DNA of 23,888 bases, from contig DAIQOP010000024.1 of assembly GCA_036787815.1 (NCBI GenBank), positions 1 through 23,888 on the forward strand, in the 5' to 3' direction. Below the pieces are notes generated by a model. The model had not been told where the DNA came from. It was given only the letters and a program-made list of their open reading frames with translations, and ran no database searches. This DNA comes from DATBAK01 sp036787815. GTDB taxonomy: Bacteria > Actinomycetota > Acidimicrobiia > IMCC26256 > PALSA-610. Made by a program: the position numbers and the translations under genes. The first letter of the stretch is position 1. The number at the start of each line of letters is the position of its first letter. This document shows, piece after piece, positions 1-6,058 of this stretch.

Positions 1-1016
1 GCATGGTGACCGCGCTCCTGCGCGCCGCCGGCATGAGGCCCAGCTTCATCGTCGGCGGCATCGTGGCGGATCTCGGCACCAACGCCGTGCGCGACGAGGG
101 CGAATGGATGGTCGTCGAGGCCGACGAGAGCGACGGAACCTTCCTTCGGCTCCCGCGCGATGCGGTGCTCGTCACGAACGTCGAGGCCGACCACCTCGAC
201 CGGTGGGGCACGTTCGACGCGCTGATCGCCGGGTTCGAGGAGTTCGTGACGGCCGCGGCCGGGCCTCGCGTGCTGTGCGCCGACAACGAGGTGTCGGCGC
301 GCATCGCGGCGACCACAGGCGCGGTCACCTACGGCTTCGCGCCGACGGCGCGCTACCGCGCGGAGGACTACCGGGTCACGACGACCGGCTCGGCGTTCGC
401 CCTCTCCGTCGACGGTGCGCCTTCGGCCTCGATCGAGCTCCGCATGCGCGGGCGCCACAACGTGCTCAACGCGACGGGCGCGGCCGCGCTCGCGCTCGAG
501 CTCGGGCTGCCGCTCGCCGCCGTCTGCGAAGGGCTCGCGGGGTTCCAGGGGATGGGGCGGCGCTTCGAGTACCGGAGCACCCTCAACGGCGCCGACTACT
601 ACGACGACTACGCGCACACGGCGAGCGAGGTGGCCGCGACCCTCGCCCTGGCCCGGGAGGCCGACGCCCGCCGCGTGGTCGCGGTCTACCAACCGCACCG
701 CTACTCGCGCATCTCGCGTCACTGGCAGGAGTTCGCCGACGCGTTCGCCGATGCCGACCTCGTGGTGGTCACCGGCCTCGACGGCGCCTCCGAAGACCCG
801 ATCCCCGGTGTCTCGGGGCGGCTCGTGGTGCGGGGCGTGCTCGACCGGCACCCGCAGACCCCGCTCGTGTACCTGCCGGAGTGGGAATCCCTGCGCGACC
901 TGCCGTGGCGGTTCGCCCGCGCCGGCGACCTCGTGGTGACCCTCGGCTGCGGCGACATCACCCGGGTGCACGACGACTGGATCGCCGAGGCCGGGCGCCG
1001 GGAGGTCCGGTCGTGA
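1..1016 (+). CDS. murC: UDP-N-acetylmuramate--L-alanine ligase (MurC), 5' end missing
   Basis: ATP-dependent cytoplasmic ligase that adds L-alanine to UDP-MurNAc, the first amino acid of the peptidoglycan stem peptide. The frame is open from the left edge (codons start at base 3). About 337 residues are visible against a family length near 460, so the Rossmann domain and most of the ATP-binding loop lie outside. Visible Mur-ligase motifs, in order: EADESDGTFL, the TNVEADHLD segment, GRHNVLNA at the start of the C-terminal part of the central domain, then DDYAHTASEV and YQPHRYSR of the C-terminal domain, and LGCGDI near the end. The usual DDYxHHPxE box reads DDYAHTASE here, so the second His and the Pro are replaced. 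The stop overlaps the murB GTG as GTGA, which indicates translational coupling. The identity is clear from the motifs; the true start cannot be seen. Confidence 0.95.
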   Translation, partial: MVTALLRAAGMRPSFIVGGIVADLGTNAVRDEGEWMVVEADESDGTFLRLPRDAVLVTNVEADHLDRWGTFDALIAGFEEFVTAAAGPRVLCADNEVSARIAATTGAVTYGFAPTARYRAEDYRVTTTGSAFALSVDGAPSASIELRMRGRHNVLNATGAAALALELGLPLAAVCEGLAGFQGMGRRFEYRSTLNGADYYDDYAHTASEVAATLALAREADARRVVAVYQPHRYSRISRHWQEFADAFADADLVVVTGLDGASEDPIPGVSGRLVVRGVLDRHPQTPLVYLPEWESLRDLPWRFARAGDLVVTLGCGDITRVHDDWIAEAGRREVRS

Positions 1017-1963
1017 CCCGGCTCTCCGATGCCGCCGATCTGCTCGAGGCCCGGCTCCCGGGCCGGATCCGGCGGGCGGTGCCCAGCGGTGCGTTCACCA
1101 CCTACCGGGTCGGTGGGCCGTTCGCCGTGCTGGCACGCATCGACGACGACGCGGCGCTCGACACGCTCTCCGACGTCGTGCGCGACCTCGCCGTGCCCGT
1201 GCTCGTGGTGGGGCGCGGCTCCCACCTGCTCGTCGCCGACGAGGGGTTCGCGGGAATCGCGGTGGTGCTGGGCGACGAGTTCGAGCGGATCGTCGTCGAC
1301 AGCGAGCAGGCCGGCGTGCTGGGCGGTGGCTCGGCGTCGCTTCCCGTGCTCGCCCGACGTGCCGCGGCCGCGGGTGTCGCGGGGCTCGAGTTCTACGTCG
1401 GCATCCCCGGCAGCGTCGGCGGCGCCGTGCGCATGAACGCCGGGGGCCACGGGCGCGAGACGCGCGACGTGCTCGTCGACGTCGACCTCGTCGATCTGGT
1501 CGCCGGAGCCCGTACCACGCGCGTCGTCGGCGAGTTCGACTTCGGGTACCGCCACTCGAACCTCGAGGATCACATGGTGGTGTGCGCGGCGCGGTTCCGC
1601 GGCACGACCGACGCGCCGGAGGAGTGCGGCGCGCGCATCGACGCGATCGTGCGGTGGCGTCGTGAGCACCAACCGGGTGGGGCCAACGCGGGATCGGTCT
1701 TCTCGAACCCTCCCGACGACAGCGCGGGCCGCCTTATCGACGCCGCGGGCCTGAAGGGCCTGAGGATCGGCGGCGCGGCCGTGAGCGAGAAGCACGCCAA
1801 CTTCATCGTGGCCCACCCGACGGCGACGGCAGCCGATGTCGTGGCCCTCGTCGCCGAGGTGCGCCGCCGCGTCACCGAGGCGACCGGCACCGTGCTCCAG
1901 ACCGAGATACGGCTCGTCGGCTTCGCCGCCACGGGCTCGGCCGAACCGCAGCCTCGGAGGTGA
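1013..1963 (+). CDS. murB: UDP-N-acetylenolpyruvoylglucosamine reductase (MurB)
   Basis: FAD enzyme that uses NADPH to reduce UDP-GlcNAc-enolpyruvate to UDP-MurNAc, the step before MurC. It has 316 residues. FAD-binding motifs: GRGSHLLVADEGFAG (about 67-81) and GIPGSVGGAVRMNAGGHG (about 130-147). The substrate/catalytic part has YRHSNL (Arg180), the QPGGANAGSVFSNP loop with the proton-donor Ser228, AGLKGLRIGGAAVSEKHANFIV (about 245-266), and Glu298 in the final TEIRLVG. These are the Arg, Ser and Glu expected for the MurB active site. The GTG start at 1013 gives a GTGA overlap with murC and puts TYRVGGPFAV at the usual distance from the N-terminus. FtsQ starts 3 nt after the stop, so murC-murB-ftsQ form one operon. 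Confidence 0.96.
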   Translation: MTRLSDAADLLEARLPGRIRRAVPSGAFTTYRVGGPFAVLARIDDDAALDTLSDVVRDLAVPVLVVGRGSHLLVADEGFAGIAVVLGDEFERIVVDSEQAGVLGGGSASLPVLARRAAAAGVAGLEFYVGIPGSVGGAVRMNAGGHGRETRDVLVDVDLVDLVAGARTTRVVGEFDFGYRHSNLEDHMVVCAARFRGTTDAPEECGARIDAIVRWRREHQPGGANAGSVFSNPPDDSAGRLIDAAGLKGLRIGGAAVSEKHANFIVAHPTATAADVVALVAEVRRRVTEATGTVLQTEIRLVGFAATGSAEPQPRR

Positions 1964-1966
1964 ACG

Positions 1967-3134
1967 ATGCAACCGCCCGATGACCCGTTCTCACATCACG
2001 GCACGGTCGTGCGCGACGACGAGATCGAGGTGATCGACGACGAAGTGGTGTCCGACGGCATCGAGGTGATCGAAGCCGAAGTGGCGTCCGACGACATCGA
2101 GGTGCTCGCCGATCCGGTGCGCCACGAACCGGAGGTCGCCGTACCGGACATCTCGGCCGATGTGGCCGAGCCCGCGATCGGCGAAGGAGTCGTGCCACCG
2201 ACACCGCCGGGCCCCGGTCCGGCCCGGCGGCCACCGGTCGATCCGCGCATCCGCGCGCGGCGCATCGCCGTCGCGCGCGAGCAGGGGCGGCGCCGCCTGC
2301 GGGTCGTGCTCGTCGGGCTCACGGTCCTCGTGGTCGCGGGGTCCGCGTGGTTGCTCGTGCAGTCGCCGATCCTCGACGTCGACCACATCAGGATCACCGG
2401 TGTGCCGAACGAGCGGATTGCGGCGCTCGTGGCCGCGACCCGGGTCCACCGGCACGATCCACTGCTGCTCGTCTCCACCGGCGCGGTGGCGCGCCGCCTC
2501 GAGCAGGTGCCCGGCATCGGCTCGGTGCACGTGTCGCGCGAGCTGCCCGGAACGCTGCGCATCAGTGTGCGCGAGCAGGGCGTCGCGCTCTGGGCCCGGG
2601 CGGCGGGGGGAGGCGTCGCGCCAGGCCGCGGGCTCGTCGCCCCCGGCTCCGGCCGGGTAACCCGCGGTAACGAAGGCGGGCTCGGTGGCAAGGTCGCCCG
2701 CGTCCGGCTCTCCGGGCCCGGCCCCGGCGGNNNNNNNNNNGGGGGGAGGCGTCGCGCTCAGCGGGCACGCCGGCCGCGTGCAACGCATCGCCCCGGCGCC
2801 GCCACCGGGCGTCATCGAGCTGCGGGGTCTCGCCCACGTGCCCGCGCCCGGCGGCAGCGTCGCCGTGCCCGCGGTCGTCGACGTGATGCGCCAACTCCCG
2901 CCCGCGTTCGCGGCGAGGGTCGGCGCGATCAGCGCGGCGGGGACCGGTGACGTGCGCCTCTATCTCGTCGTCGGGGGAGAGGTACGGCTCGGCGATCTCA
3001 CGCTGCTGCACGACAAGGGTGTCGCCGCCGAGGCGGTGATCGAGCGCATGGGCTGCGCGCTCACCTACGTCGACGTGCGATCGATCGCGAACCCCGTCGC
3101 GCTGCCCGTGCCCGGTGCGAGATGCAGCCCGTGA
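1967..3134 (+). CDS. ftsQ: cell division protein FtsQ (POTRA domain), interrupted by an assembly gap
   Basis: Single-pass divisome protein that bridges the early Z-ring and the FtsBL/FtsWI septal synthesis complex. N-terminal cytoplasmic part (1-110): acidic, with about two and a half copies of a 12-residue repeat ((E/G/D)IEVI..EV.SD), then Pro-rich and basic. Membrane segment about 112-131 (LRVVLVGLTVLVVAGSAWLLV). POTRA domain about 135-205 (DVDHIRITGVPNERIAAL ... VPGIGSVHVSRELPGTLRISVRE). The frame is broken by ten Ns at 2731-2740: codons start at positions equal to 2 mod 3 before the gap and 0 mod 3 after it. The C-terminal FtsQ part (GVIELRGLAHVPAPG ... SIANPVALPVPGA) resumes after the gap and ends at 3134. 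Joining the two copies of a 17-bp repeat that flank the gap restores one frame of 343 residues (see findings). The identity rests on domain architecture and on position between murB and ftsZ. Confidence 0.88.
2021..2128 (+). repeat. 36-bp imperfect tandem repeat in the ftsQ cytoplasmic tail
   Basis: Three consecutive 36-bp units (2021-2056, 2057-2092, 2093-2128) encode EIEVIDDEVVSD, GIEVIEAEVASD and the degenerate DIEVLADPVRHE. The product is a strongly acidic segment in the predicted cytoplasmic N-terminus of FtsQ. Confidence 0.75.
2605..2757 (+). repeat. 17-bp direct repeat flanking the scaffold gap
   Basis: ggggggaggcgtcgcgc occurs at 2605-2621 and again at 2741-2757, directly after the Ns. 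Both copies read GGGVA in the ftsQ reading frame of their own side. The offset is 136 nt, which is not a multiple of three, so collapsing the two copies is exactly what is needed to bring the downstream frame back into phase. Confidence 0.9.
2731..2740. other. assembly gap (10 N)
   Basis: Ten undetermined bases inside ftsQ. A fixed run of ten Ns usually marks a scaffold join with no size information. The bases just before it (2622-2730) are extremely GC-rich and do not fit cleanly into the FtsQ protein. Confidence 0.97.
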
Positions 3135-3160
3135 CACCGGCACGCGTCGACGCTCACGCG

Positions 3161-3189
3161 TTGACCGTGCGTGATCACTCCTGTAGAGT
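3161..3189 (+). promoter_or_regulatory. candidate sigma-70-type promoter for ftsZ
   Basis: TTGACC (3161-3166), a 17-nt spacer, then TAGAGT (3184-3189), in the 231-bp ftsQ-ftsZ intergenic region. It is the best -35/-10 pair in the window. It predicts a transcript start near 3196 and a leader of about 170 nt, so ftsZ would have its own promoter in addition to read-through from murC-ftsQ. Confidence 0.6.
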
Positions 3190-3218
3190 CTCGACCCGCG
3201 GCACAGGTTTACATAAGG

Positions 3219-3241
3219 CTCAACCTGAACTCGAGGTCGAG
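3219..3241. promoter_or_regulatory. imperfect inverted repeat in the ftsZ leader
   Basis: ctcaacct-N7-aggtcgag: 8-bp arms with one mismatch, about 25-45 nt downstream of the predicted transcript start. It could be a regulator-binding dyad or a small hairpin. No protein can be assigned to it from the sequence. Confidence 0.35.
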
Positions 3242-3263
3242 ACTTCGCCCCAGTGCAGGGCCC

Positions 3264-3342
3264 GATGAGCGCCCGTGCCGCCTTTTCCCGTCATCCGGAG
3301 CGTCGCTTCTGTGTCGGGAACGCGATCTGACGGGCGCCCATC
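3264..3342 (+). promoter_or_regulatory. long stem in the ftsZ 5' leader ending just before the ribosome-binding site
   Basis: gatgagcgcccgt (3264-3276) pairs with acgggcgcccatc (3330-3342) over 12 of 13 positions. A second stem is nested inside it: ttcccg (3285-3290) with cgggaa (3315-3320). The structure ends about 10 nt before the Shine-Dalgarno sequence aggaagg (3353-3359), so it could affect initiation on ftsZ mRNA. Confidence 0.4.
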
Positions 3343-3365
3343 GCGTCCCACTAGGAAGGGCCACC

Positions 3366-4439
3366 ATGCTCGGGAATCCGCAGAACTACCTCGCCGTGAT
3401 CAAGGTCGTCGGCGTCGGCGGTGGTGGCTGCAACGCCATCAACCGCATGATCGACGCCGGCCTCAAGGGGGTCGAGTTCATCGCGGTCAACACCGACGCG
3501 CAGTCGCTGCTGCTGTCGGATGCCGACGTGAAGCTCGACATCGGTCGCCAGCTCACGCGCGGGCTGGGCGCCGGCTCCGACCCCGAGGTCGGACGCCAGG
3601 CCGCCGACGAGCACCGCGAGGAGATCGAGGAGGTCCTGAAGGGCTCCGACATGATCTTCATCACCGCGGGCAAGGGCGGCGGAACCGGCACCGGCGGCGC
3701 GCCGGTCGTCGCCGAGATCGCGAAGAACATCGGCGCGCTCACGATTGGCGTCGTGACCCGGCCGTTCGGGTTCGAGGGCCGTCGTCGCTCCGTGCAGGCC
3801 GAGACCGGCATCCAGAAGCTGCGCGAGAAGGTCGACACGATCATCGTCATCCCGAACGAGCGCCTGCTCCAGGTGTCCGACGAGAAGACCTCGATGCTCA
3901 ACGCGTTCAAGATGGCCGACGAGATCCTCCTGCAAGGTGTGCAGGGCATCACCGATCTCATCACCACGCCGGGCCTCATCAACACCGACTTCGCCGACGT
4001 CAAGATGATCCTCACGAACGCGGGCTCCGCGCTCATGGGTGTCGGCTACGCGTCGGGCGACGGCCGCGCCGTCGCCGCCGCGCGCTCGGCGATCTCGAGC
4101 CCGCTGCTCGAGGCGAGCATCGACGGTGCACGCGGCATCCTGCTCAACGTGAGCGGACCGTCGGATCTCGGCATCTTCGAGCTCAACGAGGCCGCGGAGA
4201 TCATCTCCCAGTCGGCCCACCCCGATGCCAACATCATCTTCGGCGCCGTGGTCGACGACACGCTCGGCGACGAGGTGCGCATCACGGTGATCGCGGCCGG
4301 GTTCGACCGCTTCGAAGGCGAGCACCGGCCGTCGCTGCGTACCACCGGCGAGCTCGGTCTGCGCGACGACGAGACGCTGGTCGGTACCGAGCTGAGCCTC
4401 GGCGACGACGACTTCGACGTTCCCGAGTTTCTGCGCTGA
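3366..4439 (+). CDS. ftsZ: cell division protein FtsZ
   Basis: Tubulin-like GTPase that polymerises into the Z-ring at the division site. It has 357 residues. The nucleotide domain starts at once (VIKVVGVGGGGCNAINRM, 11-28). The tubulin signature GGGTGTG is at 104-110, and the T7 synergy loop NTDFADVK (206-213) carries the residues that complete the neighbouring subunit's GTPase site. The C-terminal domain runs to about 317, followed by a short acidic linker of about 30 residues and the conserved tail DDFDVPEFLR, which binds partners such as SepF. The ATG at 3366 is preceded by AGGAAGG with a 6-nt spacer and gives the normal FtsZ N-terminus. In-frame codons further upstream lie in the leader and are not used. 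The stop overlaps the next gene. Confidence 0.98.
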   Translation: MLGNPQNYLAVIKVVGVGGGGCNAINRMIDAGLKGVEFIAVNTDAQSLLLSDADVKLDIGRQLTRGLGAGSDPEVGRQAADEHREEIEEVLKGSDMIFITAGKGGGTGTGGAPVVAEIAKNIGALTIGVVTRPFGFEGRRRSVQAETGIQKLREKVDTIIVIPNERLLQVSDEKTSMLNAFKMADEILLQGVQGITDLITTPGLINTDFADVKMILTNAGSALMGVGYASGDGRAVAAARSAISSPLLEASIDGARGILLNVSGPSDLGIFELNEAAEIISQSAHPDANIIFGAVVDDTLGDEVRITVIAAGFDRFEGEHRPSLRTTGELGLRDDETLVGTELSLGDDDFDVPEFLR

Positions 4440-5158
4440 CCGAGCGCACGACACCCGACCCCGACCGCGAGGACACCGCGACGCGCCACGTCGATGTCGC
4501 GGCGCGGCTGGCCGAGGTGCGCGCGCGCGTGGAGCGCGCCGCGATCGGGGCGGGGAGAGCGCCGGGTGCGGTGACACTCGTCGTCGTGAGCAAGACGGTG
4601 CCGGCGGCCGTCGTGCGCGACGCGCTCGCGGCCGGCGCTGTCGATCTCGGTGAGAACCGCGCCCAGGAGCTCGTCGCGAAGGCGGCCGAGCTGAGCGATG
4701 TCGCGCCGGCGCCGAGGTGGCACTTCATCGGCCGGCTTCAACGGAACAAGGTGCGGATGCTCGCCGGCGTGGTCGAGCTGTGGCACTCGATCGACCGGCC
4801 CGAGCTCGCCGAGCCGTTGGCCCGCCATTGCCCGGGAGCCCGGGTGCTGGTCGAGGTCAACCTGTCCGAGGAGCCCCAGAAGGGCGGCTGCCCGCCGGGC
4901 GACGCACCCGCCCTGGTCGAGCGGCTCACCGGATCGGGCCTGGTGGTCGAGGGTCTGATGACGGTGCCGGCGGCCACCGGCGACCCGAGGCCGGTCTTCG
5001 CGGCGTTGCGGGAGATGGGGTCCCGGCTGGGCCTGGCGGAGCTCTCGATGGGCATGACGGCGGACTTCGAGGCGGCCATCGCCGAGGGGGCGACCATCGT
5101 GCGGGTGGGCTCCGCGGTCTTCGGTCCGCGCTCGGGCCCCGAGGGTCTGCGACGATAG
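4436..5158 (+). CDS. YggS/YlmE family pyridoxal-phosphate homeostasis protein
   Basis: Single-domain PLP-binding protein with an alanine-racemase-like TIM-barrel fold and no known catalytic reaction. The family controls free PLP and amino-acid pools, and in Gram-positives it sits next to sepF. From the chosen start it has 240 residues. Motifs: LVVVSKTVP with the PLP lysine at about 53, LGENRAQEL, WHFIGRLQRNKVR, SIDRPELA, VEVNLSEEPQKGGC, GLMTVPA, and LSMGMTADFEAAIAEGATIVRVGSAVFG near the end. The start is uncertain. There is no in-frame ATG or GTG between the ftsZ stop and the first helix. CTG at 4436 overlaps the ftsZ stop as CTGA and keeps the usual N-terminus, while the GTG at 4517 would remove the start of helix 1. 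I see no clear Shine-Dalgarno, which fits translational re-initiation. YlmD, usually between ftsZ and ylmE in Streptomyces, is absent. Confidence 0.93.
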   Translation: MTERTTPDPDREDTATRHVDVAARLAEVRARVERAAIGAGRAPGAVTLVVVSKTVPAAVVRDALAAGAVDLGENRAQELVAKAAELSDVAPAPRWHFIGRLQRNKVRMLAGVVELWHSIDRPELAEPLARHCPGARVLVEVNLSEEPQKGGCPPGDAPALVERLTGSGLVVEGLMTVPAATGDPRPVFAALREMGSRLGLAELSMGMTADFEAAIAEGATIVRVGSAVFGPRSGPEGLRR

Positions 5159-5192
5159 GGTTTCGCGGCAAGGGAATGAGGAACGAGGAACC

Positions 5193-5717
5193 ATGGCGAC
5201 ATTCCGCAAGGCTCTCGAGTACCTCGGGCTCGTCGATGCCGACGACGAGTACGCCGACGACGGTTACTACGACGACGAGTACGTCGACGAGGAACCGGTT
5301 GCCGTCGCGGCCCGGACCCGCAGCCACGCGGTCGCTCACGCGCCGGAGCCCGTCGGCCCGGTGACGGTCGTGCGTCCCGTCCCGCGGGAGGCGCCGTCGG
5401 ATTCCGCCACCACGAACCGCCCCGCGGTCGTGCGCACCCTCGCCGCCAAGGTCCACGTGATGGATCCCGAGGGTTTCAACGACGCGCAGGACGTCGGCGA
5501 CCGCCTGAAGCCCGGCCAGCCGGTCATCCTCAACCTCCAGGGCGTGGATCGCGACCTCCAGCGGCGGCTCATCGACTTCTCGAGTGGCCTGTGCTACGCG
5601 CTCGGCGGCACGATGGAGAAGGCGGCCGAGCAGGTGTTCCTGCTCACGCCCTCCGACGTCGAAGTGTCGCAAGAGGAGAAGGGCCGCCTCCAGGCCCGCG
5701 GCCTCTACCGGGCCTGA
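5193..5717 (+). CDS. sepF: cell division protein SepF
   Basis: Membrane-associated FtsZ anchor of actinobacteria and Firmicutes. It polymerises, binds the FtsZ C-terminal tail and links the Z-ring to the membrane in organisms without FtsA. It has 174 residues. The N-terminal amphipathic membrane-targeting helix is MATFRKALEYLGLV, followed by a very acidic, Tyr-rich linker (about 16-35, DADDEYADDGYYDDEYVDEE) and a variable linker. The SepF (DUF552) core runs from about 80 to 165 and includes VHVMDPEGFNDAQDVGDRLKPGQPVILNLQGVD, RRLIDFSSGLCYALGGTMEKAAEQVFLLTPSDV. The ATG is preceded by GAGGAA. It starts 34 nt after the YggS-family gene and likely shares its operon. Confidence 0.97.
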   Translation: MATFRKALEYLGLVDADDEYADDGYYDDEYVDEEPVAVAARTRSHAVAHAPEPVGPVTVVRPVPREAPSDSATTNRPAVVRTLAAKVHVMDPEGFNDAQDVGDRLKPGQPVILNLQGVDRDLQRRLIDFSSGLCYALGGTMEKAAEQVFLLTPSDVEVSQEEKGRLQARGLYRA

Positions 5718-5756
5718 TCCGGTACCGAGCCCCGCTCACCGCCCCCCGAGGACCCC

Positions 5757-5999
5757 GTGCACATCCTGCACCTCCTGATCACCGTCTATCTCGTCGTGCT
5801 CTTCGCGCGCGCGGTCACCTCGTGGTTCCCGCCACCCCGGCCCGGGACGCCGTTCGCGTTCGTCACCCAGCTCCTGCACGATCTCACCGAGCCGCTGCTG
5901 GCGCCGATGCGGCGCGTGATCCCGCCGGCGGGCCCGTTCGACCTCTCGTTCATGGTGCTCTTCTTCATCTTGCTCATCGTGCAGAGCGCGGTGCGCTGA
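5757..5999 (+). CDS. YggT/YlmG family membrane protein
   Basis: Small integral membrane protein of 80 residues, the usual length for a single YggT unit in actinobacteria. It has two hydrophobic helices, about 3-20 (ILHLLITVYLVVLFARAV) and 60-78 (LSFMVLFFILLIVQSAV). Between them is the family signature R-A-V-T-S-W-F-P...TEPLLAPMRRVIPPAGPFDLS. The family lies between sepF and divIVA in Gram-positive dcw clusters and is linked to division-site or membrane organisation, but its biochemical role is not established. It starts at GTG, 39 nt after sepF, with GAGG nearby. Confidence 0.93.
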   Translation: MHILHLLITVYLVVLFARAVTSWFPPPRPGTPFAFVTQLLHDLTEPLLAPMRRVIPPAGPFDLSFMVLFFILLIVQSAVR

Positions 6000-6021
6000 G
6001 CGCGGTCGCGCCGCTCTCGAA

Positions 6022-6057
6022 CCACCACTTTGGGCGCCGGGATCGTTACAGTGGTGG
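6022..6057. promoter_or_regulatory. perfect 8-bp inverted repeat over the divIVA promoter
   Basis: ccaccact (6022-6029) and agtggtgg (6050-6057) are exact inverse copies separated by 20 nt. The right arm overlaps the -10 hexamer TACAGT and ends just before the start codon. The arms flank the core promoter rather than the transcript, so a DNA operator is more likely than an RNA hairpin. Confidence 0.45.
6047..6052 (+). promoter_or_regulatory. -10 element of a predicted leaderless divIVA promoter
   Basis: TACAGT lies 6 nt before the ATG at 6059, so transcription should begin at or next to the A of the start codon. There is no Shine-Dalgarno. The -35 region is weak. Confidence 0.6.
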
Positions 6058-6058
6058 G

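Noticed and set aside
1967..3134. ftsQ as a true frameshifted pseudogene
   Set aside because: The frame change coincides with an N gap, and collapsing the flanking 17-bp repeat repairs it exactly.
3171..3365. Longer FtsZ beginning at 3171
   Set aside because: The added 65 residues have no FtsZ similarity and cover the promoter and leader; ATG 3366 has a good Shine-Dalgarno.
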